From the NCBI GenBank assembly GCA_004431415.1, contig QPMI01000204.1:62001-126000 (forward strand): a stretch of DNA of 64,000 nucleotides, in the 5' to 3' direction. Made by a program: the position numbers and the translations under genes. Within the stretch, counting starts at the first letter, position 1. The number at the start of each line of letters is the position of its first letter. Shown here one piece after another: positions 32,568 to 43,852 of the stretch. Below the pieces are notes generated by a model that saw nothing but the letters and a program-made list of their open reading frames with translations, had not been told where the DNA came from and ran no database searches. This stretch comes from Cyanophora paradoxa. Lineage: Eukaryota; Glaucocystophyceae; Cyanophorales; Cyanophoraceae.

Positions 32568-35500
32568 AAGCTAGCTAGCATGCTTTGCAGAGGGGGGAGG
32601 GGGTGGCATCAGGGAGGAGTGCTTTCCGGATGGAATGGGAATTGCCATTGGAGGGCCTGGAGTGCTTGTGCCAGCTGGTTCCGCAGGGTGCTGCAACGTG
32701 GCCAGTGCCTCGGCTGCGTTCAATGTGAATGTAACATCCAAAGACAAATGAAATGTGAGACACCTGTAAGCGTCCAATTACAGCGACGTCCTTGCCGATA
32801 AATCTCATCCAAAGTATCCTCGAACTGGGTTACACCTCCAATTAAGGGAAAGAGAAAACCAGGAATGGAGACGATTACAATTGCGCCTACCTCCCCATCA
32901 GCACAAAGCTGCTGATACTTACGGTAAAGGGCAAGGGCAGTGCGAGCATCTTCCACGGAGTCGTGGGAACCAGACTGAATGTCAATGTGAAGGAGAAAGG
33001 CCGCAAGGAACTTCAGGGAGATTTTTCGTTGTCTGCGAAGACTGAAGAGCTCAACAGTGTCGATAATCTGATCCGGAGGCACAAAAATGTCTGCAGCAAG
33101 TCAGGCGTGGAGAAGAGACACAGAGCAAATGGCACAAGAGCACACTGATTGTCCGGAAATCCTTCTTCAGACCATGGCCGACAAGACGGACGCCACGATC
33201 AACCAGGTACCGGAGCTTGACATATGCATCTTTCAAGGCGATGAGGTGGTGTCTAGAACGCGAAGGGTCCAGGTCCCCAGGATGGAGACCGGAGAAGCGC
33301 GTGAGGTAATCAACGACAGGCTCTGTGTTGAGGATGTAATCGTCGATGAGGATCTCTCCCTCTCGTGCTCCATCTCCTCTCACCACCGATACGCGGGCAA
33401 GGCCCATCCTTGACGGTTTGACGACATTGCGAGACCCATCCGCCCTCACCTCCTCCTCCTGCTGCGAAAGAGCCACAAACTCGCAGTCGATTGCGCAGAT
33501 CGACCCCTCTCCAGGAATCATCCTTCAGTCCCATTAGTGTGCGCCACTCAAACAGCAGCAACACGTACCTTTGTGGCACCGACTTGAATGGGCGAGGGAT
33601 GTTCGGTGGAACCCTGCACAAGGAGTGGGCAAGTTCATTGTTTTGGTTGTAGATTCAGCAAAACAGACCCTGGTGGTATAGAGTCACGTTCAAATGGCGC
33701 AGAGTTCAGTGGGCTGATACGAGGAGGCAGCTGGACAACCTATGCAGGGATCAGCACTGAGACAGCAAAAAGATATAACGTAGCACACCTGCTCAAGATG
33801 GACACGAGTATACAGAAAGAGACAAGGAACGCGCCACGGGCGTGAAAAGCGCACAGCCTCCGAGGCTGATGCTGCCTGTACAACGAAGTCATTGAAGAGG
33901 AACCAATCGCTTGTACGGGTTCGATGAGAGCCGGATGCGCTTTGCTCAACGCTTGACGGCTGCCCAGCCTCCACATCATCATCACCAGACTCTACGTTTT
34001 CAGATGCTTGGCCGAGGACACTTGGATCTGCTGATTGTGCCAAGGAGGCATCTGCAACTGCCCAGCCCGCTGCATTGATATCGATCTGAGTAAACCCTCT
34101 GAAATAATGGAGAGTAATGCAGAGGGCACCGCGGATGTGAGCAATCAAGTGCCCGTCATTGTAGAAGCGCGGATCAGCGGCGTTAGGGACTGCAGCTGCA
34201 ACGGGCCCCGAAATGCTGCCAGTACCGCCTGTGCGGGTGCCTTGCCCTGTAGCTGCCGCCATGTCGTCCAGAATAAGGGACACAACGCCCGTCAACTCAT
34301 ACTCCACAGCCTCCTCTGCATGGGCCGCCCCAACTCCTTCTCCAGCTCCTTCACCAGCCCCGCAATCTGGATTGCCGCCCTGCACAGCCTGTAGAGACGA
34401 AACCGCAGTAGCCGAAGGGCCAGAGGCAACAGCTTCCATCCCAGGGCGAATCTCGTCCACTGCCATCGTGCCGGAAGTCTGCCGCCGGATTCGAATGCTG
34501 TGCATGTGTGAGATCGCAGATAACATAGGCATGGCGAAACCTTGATTACCGAAGTGGCAGCCAAGCGTCTGCTGCGTGATTACAGTCCTCGGCATGCATA
34601 GCACCACCACCCTCGCCTTCAGCTGCTGCAGCGGCCGCCATAACGGATGCAGGGGCAGGCCGCATCCAAGGAGGCATCGGGCCTGGAGTTGGGCCTTTCG
34701 CTGCACAATTCATCGCAAATGCGTTTGGCAAGCTTGTCACCATACGCTGCAGTAGCGGATAACGCGAGGCTTGAGGCGCAATGGGCCACAACACGCACTG
34801 TTACGGACATCCGCTGGTAAGAACCACACTGGTCGCACCAAGCCCTTGATGCATCCGTCTCGACCTGTGCCACCTCTAACATTGGCACAAGAGGAAGTAA
34901 ATCAAGGAATCCAAAGCCATGCACATGAAGAGTCGATTCCAAGAGGCGAGCGAAGGAAGTGTTCGCATCGGATGCGCCCTGAAAATGCTGAGAGATTGAA
35001 AAGTGCGGCTCAACGCACATACCTCGATAGCACGGAGCTGGAGATCAATGACGAAGGCACGTGATTCACGAATGGTATTGTGTCCCTGCTGTCACAGTGA
35101 GATAAGAGCTGCAGAGGCAACAGCTGAGATCACAGGCCTGCGGGCAGCGAGAGCATGTACGCGATGAAAAACCCAGTAGTTTGTCGATGACATTTCCCTG
35201 TCTTGCTTTGAGTACCAGTGATCGCAAACCAGTGAATGATCTCTCACATGTGGCGATGGGGCAGGATCAGGAAGAGCAGGTTGGCCCGCAGCACTCCGGC
35301 GGTTCCCCTTCGCAGGCGAGACAGGCGGGGAAGGGGATGGGGAACCATGCGGAGATCCGCGAATTGTGGGAGCCTGTGCGAAATTAGGCGATATGACTGC
35401 ATGTCGAATTCAGGAGATGCTGACGAGGGGTTTTGGTAGATGCTGAGTAGAGGGCGGCTGCCCATCGAGCTCTTTGGACACGTGCTCGAGGAGGAAGCGG

Positions 35501-38093
35501 GCCAGAGAATGCAGGCGCCGACCGACTGGCAATGTACCCGGGTTCAATGCTGAAAGAGGCGAGTCACTCGGCTCAAGCAGCCCGAGGCGCGCCACTGTCG
35601 AGATGGTGAGTGTTGCATCACACTAGAGATATAATCAGACCTTGCGTAATCTGCTGGAAGCAGCGCAGGAAGTTCGACGCCTGGCAGTTTGCTCCGTTCG
35701 AGCGCTCCATCATGTCTGGATTCGCATCAGCACCGAAAAGTCTGCTCTCACTATATGGAAGGCCGCACGGAAGAGGAAAGCGAGCTCGCAAGCCAGGCAG
35801 ATAGGAACCTGCCAGTCAGAAGTCCGTTATCAAAGGCATTCCGAAAGCGAGGCCATGCAGTACGCGGGGAAGCACATTGCAGAGGTGATTGAGGATGGCA
35901 ACACGCAGAGGTCGCAAAAAGAAGAGAAGTTGCAGTAATGAGTTGACGAAGGAGTTGGGGAGTGAATTTTCCAGGCCACTGAAGCATGTCTTGTTGTAAT
36001 ACCTGTCACCATGGTAAGGCTTCCCTCCCCTATTTTCGAATGGAAATTCGGACCCGAAATCGAAATCATCGACACCAAGCTTGTTGAGTTTGATCTCTAC
36101 GCGGCGGAAGCGCTTCGGCACAGCTTCATGATCTGGGGTGCCCTGAAATCCGCCACTGATGTCACAAAGAGATCTAGGCAAAAAGCCATCGTGCAAACTC
36201 ACGGCCAGGTCGAACGAGGGACGGCGGGACGATGACAGGTGTGCAGGGCGATCATCCTCTGCACCTGTCTGCGTTGATGGCCGCGAAGCTGCACGAGAGT
36301 TGCGCCGAAAAAGTCCCGGGTTTTGAAGGTAGCTGTGCCAATCGTTTGAGGCAGCGAGGTCGAGACAACGCACAAGAGCTCGTACCCTACAAACTCGACC
36401 TGTTTGACCTGAGCCAAAAGATGCGGAGGAAGTGGAAGACCTCTCCGTGACGGCCGAGTCTCACAAAGCATGCTTGATGGTAGTTCAGAGAGGTAGGGCC
36501 CGCCTAAGGGCACAGGCAAGGGAACGAGAGAAAACGGCCTGGACGGAAACTGATCAGGATGAGCGATGGCCATAGTGGAAGCTGATGTACCCGTCCTCGG
36601 TGCAAGGTACAAGTGGTGGGGATGGGAAAGCAGGGACGATAGGGGTCTCCGCCGAGTACAGGTTGAGCTGGAAAGGTGTCAAGCGGGCAAGTCGTGGAAT
36701 CAAGGGAAACAGTACCGTGGGCTCGTCTCGATCTGCCCACACGTGCAGATACCCGGCACTGTCAGTGAATCCGAGGACCTGACCAGCAGTGCCAAGCCCC
36801 ATCGCTGTCAGCTCCTCTCCCATGAGATTGACCTGGCGATCATTCCACAAAGTTGCTCTGCGGATAAGAAATATGCATGGTGGTTCAGGGGAAGATACAG
36901 ACCTGTGAGAACACGGCGTTTGCACCTCCCGCCTAGAGACAGTCAGTGCCGCGGTGGCGCGAGCCAAAGAATACAAAGAATAAAAAAGAAAGGAAATGAC
37001 GTACCTGCACATCGCATGTCTGCAGAAGACCGGTCGCTGAGACCGCCAAAAGGGCCGAAGAAAAAACGGGGTGGAAAGAAAGGCGGTGGGCGCCAGCAGG
37101 GAAGGGAATCCGGTACAGAGTTCGCAGCGTCCGCACGTCCGTTACACGAATGAGGGGATCCGAGAAGAACTGCTCGCCACTGCTCTAGAGATTCAGCACC
37201 GGGCACAGACACGCGGGAAGGAGCCTGTCACCGGAGCGAGAGCCCGCACGTCACGATCAGATTTCCGCGTACGTCCATGTCCAGCACAGGTCCCGAATGG
37301 CCCTCGAGCGTTGCTTCTAGCCGGAGATTCCTGAGAGCGCTTGGATCCGCCTGAACTAATAGTGAACATCTGCAGATCGTACCTGGGATCCCGAAGCTGA
37401 AGAGCACCAGTGGAGGTGCCGCAGACAATGGCTCGTGTAAGTTTCATCGAGGTGGTTGATATGTCGACCTCCGTCTGCCCACACGTTAGGTGCAAAAGAA
37501 TCGGGTTGCCTTGCGAAATGCATGCCTGATTGAGAATGCGGGAGCTATTGAGGTCGAATAGCAGCAGCTTTCCAAAGTCCCCTCCGAGAGCCAAATGCCA
37601 CCGGTTCGGGTCCGCAATCGTGAACGCCTGAAGCCCCACACCTTCACCCACACTGAAGCTGGAAGAAGAAGACAGGCGCAGACAATATGAGGGTCGCGAA
37701 GTGCAGCGCAGGGATTGCATTAACAGGCGTATACGTACGTATGTTGAAGGCGCAGAACGCAGCCTCGATCGTGGTACCGAACCGTGTCCGCGGAAATCGA
37801 CACTACGCCGCCGGCATCCGGCAGCAAACCGCGTACATCGCTCACATGGGCTTGACATGCGCTATATCGCTCGAGGCCGGGAAAGAGGAAAGATGTAAGC
37901 CGCCCCTGCGCGTGCGCGTGAACAAGCCGGTAGGCGCAAGCGCTGCGAAGAGATGTGGGCTGGGGTCTACCTGCTGGGAGCCACACCAGACGATCTCCTG
38001 GCAAGGATCGAATGCCAAAGCCGATATCGAATCCGCACATGCCGGGTGCGAGTACAGCTCGGAGAAGAGAGGACCGCCCGGGTTCCCCGCCAT
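32531..38093 (-). CDS. PAN2: PAN2, catalytic subunit of the PAN2-PAN3 poly(A) deadenylase
   Basis: PAN2 trims mRNA poly(A) tails with PAN3. The ATG at 38093 gives MAGNPGGPLFSELYSHPACA and N-terminal WD40-like exons (36.6-38.1 kb; e.g. LEGHSGPVLDMDVRGNLIV and LAVSATGLLQTCDVQ). The inactive ubiquitin-hydrolase-like domain starts about 35.98 kb with GLENSLPNSF, lacking the USP catalytic cysteine as in other PAN2. A zinc-ribbon-like AWCDQCGSYQRM lies near 34.86 kb. The C-terminal DEDDh exonuclease keeps all residues: AIDCEFVAL (33.48 kb), VGHGLKKDF and GSHDSVEDARTAL. After EIYRQGRRCNWTLT (32.76 kb) an intron leads to a Pro-rich tail that runs into a MITE terminal repeat and stops at 32533-32531. 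There are many short introns; edges in 34-36 kb are approximate. Confidence 0.92.
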
Positions 38094-38373
38094 CGTTGCC
38101 GGAACGTTGGGCTGTGCCGATCCCGACGTGTCGTAACTCGAAGACGCCCGTACGCCAGGGCTCACACGGGCGCTGATCGTGGGGCTGAGCTCATGCAGAC
38201 ACCGGGCGATCCATGCGGGGCGCCTCACCTCTCGCACCCGCGCCCATTCTCCGCTACGTGCTCGAGCGCGCCTTGAGCTTTGGCGAGCAGCGGACGTGGA
38301 AACGAACGGGGAAAAAAAGAAGGGGGGGGGATGGGTTCAGGCGGTAGCTGTCTAGGAACTTTCGGCTGCGAAG
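38094..38373. promoter_or_regulatory. Bidirectional PAN2/CCDC25 promoter
   Basis: 280 bp separate the PAN2 start (minus) and the CCDC25 start (plus). The part from 38173, extending through the CCDC25 ATG and into its first intron (38399), is duplicated at 43386-43614. It contains an A7/G8-9 run (about 38314-38330) on the plus strand. No TATA box is obvious. Confidence 0.6.
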
Positions 38374-39568
38374 ATGGTGCGCACGCCAGGCGCGCAACTG
38401 TTAGATCTAGCACCATCAACGCGCCCCGCACACTCCGCGCGCACCCCGCGCACACGCTGACTCGCTTCACCGCTGCCCTTGCTGTGCAGGTGTTCTATTT
38501 CACAACAATAGGTGCGCTCGCGCATCGCCGCTCTCTGTTGAGCCGCCGTCGTGTGCTCGCCACCGGCGCCGCGCCCGCCGCTCGATCCTCACGCGCTGCC
38601 CGGGCGACCTGTCTGCAGACCCGCAGTACACCATCTACATGGGAAAAGATAAATACGAGAACGAAGAACTCATCAGACACGGGTGGCCGGAGGACATCTG
38701 GTGCTCACTGCGAGGTTTTGACTGAGCGCCCGCCGCTGACTCGAAGACAGGTTTCACGTTGACAAGATGTCGTCTGCGCACGTGTATATACGTATGCCGA
38801 AGGGAAAGACTATTAACGATGTTCCACCGGAGGTCATAGAAGATTGCGCCCAGCTGGTGAAGCAGAACTCCATTCAGGGTGAGGATCGATATCTCGAGTG
38901 GTTGGCCTGTTCAGTATAAAACCCTAAACGATTTCGAAGGATGCAAGGAGAATAACGTTTCCATCGTGTATACCCCGTGGAGCAACCTGAAGAAGACGGG
39001 GGGCATGGATGTGGGGCAAGTTGGCTTTCACAGTGACAAACTGGTGCCAAGCACAGGTGGGGTCGTCGAGGTCACTCCGCTGACGGGACCGATTGCAGGT
39101 CAAGACAGTCAAGGTTGAGAAGAAGAAGGCAGAGATAGTCAACCGGCTGGAAAAGACTCGCGTTGAACGAGAGCCCGATCTTGCAGGTGCCTCCCCATGA
39201 GACCGTAGTACTTTGATGTACGTGTTGGTCTAAGTCCGCTTGTAGCGGAGCGTGAAGCTCGCGATCGGGCTGAGCGAGCCGAGAAGAAGGAAGCAATGCG
39301 GCAAAAAGTCTGTGGCCAGTTCGTCCCATTCGTTGTCGTGTTCTGAAGTCGTGCTGCAGCAAAAAGAGGATCTGGAGCTAGCTGCAGAACGCAGGAAACT
39401 TGCTGAGCAGAAAGAGTACAGTGCGTTCCCTTCCGCTTCTTACGGATGATTATCTGACCTGGTTTTTATTGCCCAGCTTTCCTGAAAGAGGACAAGATGC
39501 ACACGAATAAGGAGAAGGAGGCCAAATCAATTGAGGATGTACGTGCGATTGAGGAAGACTTTATGTGA
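38374..39568 (+). CDS. CCDC25: CCDC25 (NFACT-R/DUF814 domain, coiled coil)
   Basis: The match to animal CCDC25 is almost continuous. Exon 1 contributes only the ATG (38374-38376), followed at once by a GTGCGC donor. Exon 2 (38490-38511) gives VFYFTTI, exon 3 (38619-38700) [20 protein letters not shown], exon 4 (38751-38878) [19 protein letters not shown], and exon 5 (from 38940) [20 protein letters not shown]. Later exons encode [19 protein letters not shown] and a Lys/Glu-rich coiled coil, and end EEDFM with TGA at 39566-39568. The domain is related to yeast Jlp2 and to the NFACT-R module of ribosome-quality-control factors; its cellular role in protists is unknown. Eight exons are placed with good splice sites and consistent phases. 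Confidence 0.92.
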
Positions 39569-39925
39569 GCATTTGAACACGAACCGAATCACGAGGTCCG
39601 GGTTATTCGATTTTCAAGAAGGGTGGGATGCATTTGCAGAGGCGACATATGGACCAGCTGCGTTCAGGAGTAGACACGTGATGCACGCCAGCAGCTAGCT
39701 AGCTGCGTCTGTGAACTACGCCTGTCTGGGCTACACATAGGAGGGTGCGGCCCTCGCCGTTGCCGGCCCGGCCGTTCCCCACCAAAACCCGTAAGGGGAG
39801 TAACGCTCCACCCCCGCACAGCCTAGGCCGTCTGCGTGTCGTGTGCAGCATCATGTCGTCGTTCTTGGGCGGTGGGAGTTCCTGCAGGCCCGGCGGGGCC
39901 GGGACCCATCGGTAGCCTGCGTGGG
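39569..39925. other. CCDC25 3' flank with inverted-repeat arm
   Basis: An 83-bp arm at about 39691-39773 (around CTACGCCTGTCTGGGCTACA) is the reverse complement of about 43668-43750. The sequence after it (39774-39925) is GC-rich and has no frame I can support. Confidence 0.6.
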
Positions 39926-41407
39926 CATCATGATCATACCTGCGTTTTAAGCGATGCAGCTGGCACGTAGCTCTGGCATGACTTCGCAAAACTAAACCAC
40001 CATTACTGCTTAATTGTGCACCAGACCAGAGCTGCACTGAATAATTTAGTGCGATCGATAAGCAAGCCCCTCTGCTAGAAAATTACTGGACAGTGATTTC
40101 TCACCGGCGAGTCAGCTTTCTGCAGAATGTAGAGCGAGTTGGGATGTTCCAGCTGACACTCGAGTCCAGGATCACATAAAACGGATGCATCCAGCGCCCG
40201 GACGATGCGAAACTCATAGGCCTGTAGCCGCTCAGATTGGGGGGCGATGGTATCTCTTTCGGAAAAACCTTCGCAAGCTGCAGATGCAGGACGTCGACTG
40301 CAGGGTTGATCTTTCCGATGCATGTCAGCCATGAAACCCAATCTGATCAGTCTATCAGCACGGAGTAAATAGCAGTTCGTACTAATGCCCGCGAGGACCT
40401 GTCAGGCGCAAGCGTGCTGGTTGCCAGCGAAAACCGCAGGCACGCGCGTGGATCTCCACGTCCGCAGGGCGCAAGGTAGCGGAGAAATGACACAGATCGC
40501 ATCTGCGCCCAGAATCTCGCAAAGCCCGCACACCTCCAACTGCAGCAAAGAATGAAAACGCGCGCGCACAGATGCTCGCACGTGGCCGAGTCGAGGTCGA
40601 CCCCGTCGTCCTGTGCGCGATTCGTATAGAACTCCAATTGGAAAGAGAGAAAAGAGAATAAAGCGGACACATCGGCAATCTCGCAGCAAGGCTTGCGCGG
40701 CTGGATTTCCAGCTCGATCGGTGCTTGAGCTTGCGCTCGCGCGGCGCCAAGCATGCGTAAACGCAGATGCATGTCGCAGCGACACGTGACGTCGACCGGC
40801 TCGACCTCGAGCTCGGCCCGGCCCGTCCCTTTCGAAATTCGAATTTTCGCACGGGTACTTAATTGTCAATTGCAGCTTTTAATGAATGCCCGACTCGGCG
40901 AGCCCGACTCGGCGAGTGCGTTTAGAGAGGTCTCGAAATCCAAATCAAAGCTCGCCGAGGAGTTCAATTGCTACTCAGCGAGAAGGCGACAGCAATGCTT
41001 AAGACGGCAGCTACAACAGCCAAGAGGGCAAGCTGGCCTGGGCTCCACTCTCTGTCTCGTTTCCCCTGCTGGTCCACCCTCCCTGAAGAGGGCTCCTGTG
41101 ACAGATCAGCTGGGTTTCAGGGCGTGAGACTCTTGATGGCGAAGTTGATGCACCGTTCGTGATGATTCTGCTTTGTTGGCGATCCCTGATCGGGCAGAAA
41201 CTCTGGGACTTGATATAGGCCCGAGCTCAGATGGGGCTGCTTGTGGATTGAGTGAAATGACTGCACGAAAGGGGAAGAGCTTACCAGGTGGACGCTCAGA
41301 AGACAAAACAACAGTGGACGCTGGGAACTCCTGTCCAAGAAGCTCGCCCAGCCGTGACTTGGAGTCACTTGTGTTTTCCTCTTGAAGCGCATAGTCGCTC
41401 AAGGGTG
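39926..41407 (-). repeat. Segmental duplication, copy B (inverted ODR4 3' half)
   Basis: This is the inverted partner of 24876-26358. On the minus strand it holds ODR4-like terminal exons: an exon within 41.1-41.39 kb and the last exon EPSSGRVDQQGKR followed by the intact membrane anchor and stop at about 40964. The 5' exons and start codon are absent, so it is a 3'-end pseudogene unless transcribed from elsewhere. Substitutions are scattered, including several in the last exon that change residues upstream of the anchor. Confidence 0.85.
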
Positions 41408-41618
41408 TAGCCAGTGTCCGCGGGAAGGCACACTACAATGCAGGGCCACGCATTTCTCCTGAGGGGACCACGCAGGGCCCAGCTGGCGGAGCGCGAGCTT
41501 GGTGTGCTGGGCCCGCGGCCGCCGCGGCCCACACTTGTAAGCCGGACATTGCAGTTTTGAATGAGCAAGATGAGCTGAGCTGATGGCACTTCGCTGAGCA
41601 AGATGGAATAGCCGCAAG
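41408..41618. other. Spacer between ODR4 copy and next gene
   Basis: Short unique stretch with a GGGCCCGCGGCCGCCGCGG palindrome-like cluster at about 41510, resembling the one near 27398. It is probably the 3' UTR of the gene that ends at 41619. Confidence 0.4.
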
Positions 41619-43307
41619 TTAGAGACTGTAAAGTGATTGCATCGATTCCATAATTCCAGCAGAATGTTCGGCATCTTCCGCATCTCCAGTTTCAACCAAC
41701 CCTTGCAGTGCGTCTTGGGCTCCCTGAACGAAAGCAGCTGCAAGTTGGAGTCTCAGAGCTACAGCTAAACGGCACGCCAAGAGTTGGATATCTCCACAGG
41801 ATACTGCCAAGTCATCAGCTTATGCTCAAATTACATCATTTGTATGTCATCCATAAATCGCACCCAAGACTGAGATCGACCGGACTTCAAAAAAGGCACG
41901 AGGCCACCATTCTCGCCGCTCGTTCCACACTGAATCGTCATAGGAAATGGACCGAGAAGCATGCAACGCCCCGCCAAGACGAGCCCAGGCATCAGGATCG
42001 GTCGGACACTTCTCCACTTCGGTTGCATGAAACTCAACAAGCGCATCTGCATCTGCTGCTCAGTCAGAAGCAGAATGCACCGTTCAGGATGCAATGAAGT
42101 GAAAACAAGGGCACCCTCAACATGAACACAGGAAGGACCTGACATGCATGGCGCGCCTGCAGTGGCCGCCTTCACAGCTGGCGCGGACTGAAGAACACAG
42201 TCATCTTCAACCCCATGCATGTTAGAGAACATAGCCAATTGTTGAGCATCGGGATGCGTGGGGTTCGAATCTGCAAAAGCCCGCAGACACGTCTTTGCGG
42301 CACCCATGCCCTCTGCCAAGAACAGAAGCTGGCACACAGGTCAGCGATTCCAGCAGAAGACCAAGGCAAAGGGGTTATACCTGTGCACGGATGAAGACGA
42401 AGAAACTGGAGTCGGGGCGGAGCTCAAGTGCTCTCGCTGAAAACTGCACACCCTCCTTCAGCACATCAGCAGCCTTCTTGGATATTCGCCGGACACCAAG
42501 ACTCCCGCGCCATTCTGCGGCTAAGTTAGCCCATGCGACCCAGGCCCGAAAAAGGGTTTCCCGAGCGCATGCTCGCGAACCGGAGGACAGACGCGGGGCA
42601 TCTCCGCCAGGCACTTGTTGCAGTTCGTGACGAACGATGAGCAGGGCGAGCAAGGCAGCATATCCACTAACCAGAGGGTTTGAGAGCAGTTGGCGGGCTT
42701 TGCTGCGTTTCGAATGCGGGCATGAGAGACAGCAACGCGAGTCGGGGAAATGCGCACCGGCCTAAAAGCTCGTACGCACTGTCCAGGGCCCCCACGCCAG
42801 ATTCTCTCAATGCAATTTCCAGTGCGAGGCCTTCTCGTGGATTCCACAAGGTTTGATGATGGGGCTGCACTGCGAATTACGAAAGACTTTGGAGCATTGA
42901 AAAATAGCTGGGCGGACCCAGATTTTTTCGGCCACGGACGTGAGGGCGCGCAGGTACCACGCTGTCCTGCTCGCCTCCCCAGCGGCCTCAAGCAAGCGGA
43001 CGCCGAACTGGAGACTCATCAGAAGGATCGCTTGAAAAAAATAGCAAAGGCGTCTGACGAGCACCCGCACGCAGTGGTCCAGATCCTTCGGCTCCCGCAA
43101 CGGCGTGCGGGTCAGGAGCGCAGCGCAGACAGCGGCAGCCTCCGCAACGTTTCCGAGACAAAGAGCCCGCCGACCCACTGCACGGAGAGCCTCCACATGC
43201 ACAGTAGCAGCGCTCTTCTGCCCCCCCGGAATTCGCCGGTTGAGAATGGCCACGTTCGCAAGCGCCGGCGCCGGAGGTTCAGGCGACGCGGCTCTGCGCC
43301 GCTTCAT
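41619..43307 (-). CDS. Helical-repeat protein, possibly TAF1A/Rrn11-like (RNA polymerase I factor)
   Basis: The ATG at 43307 gives MKRRRAASPEPPAPALANVA, then TPR-like helical pairs (HVEALRAVGRRALCLGNVAE; LCYFFQAILLMSLQFGVRLL; RTAWYLRALTSVAEKI). Later exons read EGLALEIALRESGVGALDSA, SGYAALLALLIVRHELQQ, VLKEGVQFSARALELRPDSS and MGAAKTCLRAFADSNPTHPD. The last exon ends EHSAGIMESMQSLYSL with the stop at 41619. The block MGAAKTCLRAFADSNPTHPD resembles the C-terminal repeats of TAF1A, and overall length is similar, but this is weak. It can only be stated firmly that the protein is alpha-helical and repeat-like. Its upstream region is a duplicate of the PAN2/CCDC25 promoter. The exon phase between 41.8 and 42.0 kb is unresolved. 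Confidence 0.5.
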
Positions 43308-43385
43308 ATCCGCATACAAAAAGCGGGTTAATACTGGCCGTAGCAACTCGAAGGCGCCAATAAACTAGGGCTCCCGCCGCCGCCA

Positions 43386-43614
43386 GCTGATCGTGGGCCT
43401 GAGCTCATGCAGACACCGGGCGATCCATACGGGGCGCCTAACCTCTCGCACCCGCGCCCATTCTCGCTACGAGCTCGAGCGCGCCTTGAGCTTTGGCGAG
43501 CAGCGGACGTGGAAACGAACGGGGAAAAAAAGAAGGGGGGGGGGGATGGGTTCAGGCGGTAGCTGTCTAGGAACTTTCGGCTGCGAAGATGGTGCGCACG
43601 CCAGGCGCGCAACT
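43386..43614. repeat. Duplicated PAN2/CCDC25 promoter with first-exon remnant
   Basis: About 228 bp nearly identical to 38173-38399, in the same orientation. It includes the CCDC25 start codon (here 43589-43591) and the first bases of its intron, but no downstream CCDC25 exons. On the minus strand it lies about 80 bp upstream of the ATG of the helical-repeat gene. It could therefore serve as that gene's promoter, as its original does for PAN2. Confidence 0.8.
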
Positions 43615-43852
43615 CTTACAGCTAGCTCTATCTACGCGCGCCGCACATCTTGACATTTCGCGTCAACAGCCAGGCCGGCAACGGCGAGGGCCGCATCCTC
43701 CTATGTGTAGCCCAGACAGGCGTAGTTCACAGATGCAGCTAGCTAGCCGCTAGCGTACATCGCGTGTCTACGCTGAACGTGTTGTGTATTAACATACAGA
43801 GTGGGCAAAAGTAATATGTTTCCTCAAAATGCTAGATCGCTGCTGGACGCAG
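43615..43852. other. Spacer with inverted-repeat arm
   Basis: 43668-43750 is the reverse complement of 39691-39773. The word GCGTGTCTACGCTGAACG (43763) also occurs near 27678. The right end is the 3' flank of NDUFV1. Confidence 0.6.

Noticed and set aside
38173-38237. PAN2 start upstream of 38093
   Set aside because: The longer frame begins at GTG, and the in-between ATGs are out of frame with quick stops; the ATG at 38093 fits the family N-terminus.
41708-42097. Forward frame containing ILPSHQLMLKLHHL, which superficially resembles TAF1A
   Set aside because: The minus strand here has the gene exons with matching splice sites and stop; the forward resemblance is short, unsupported by neighbouring blocks and most likely chance.
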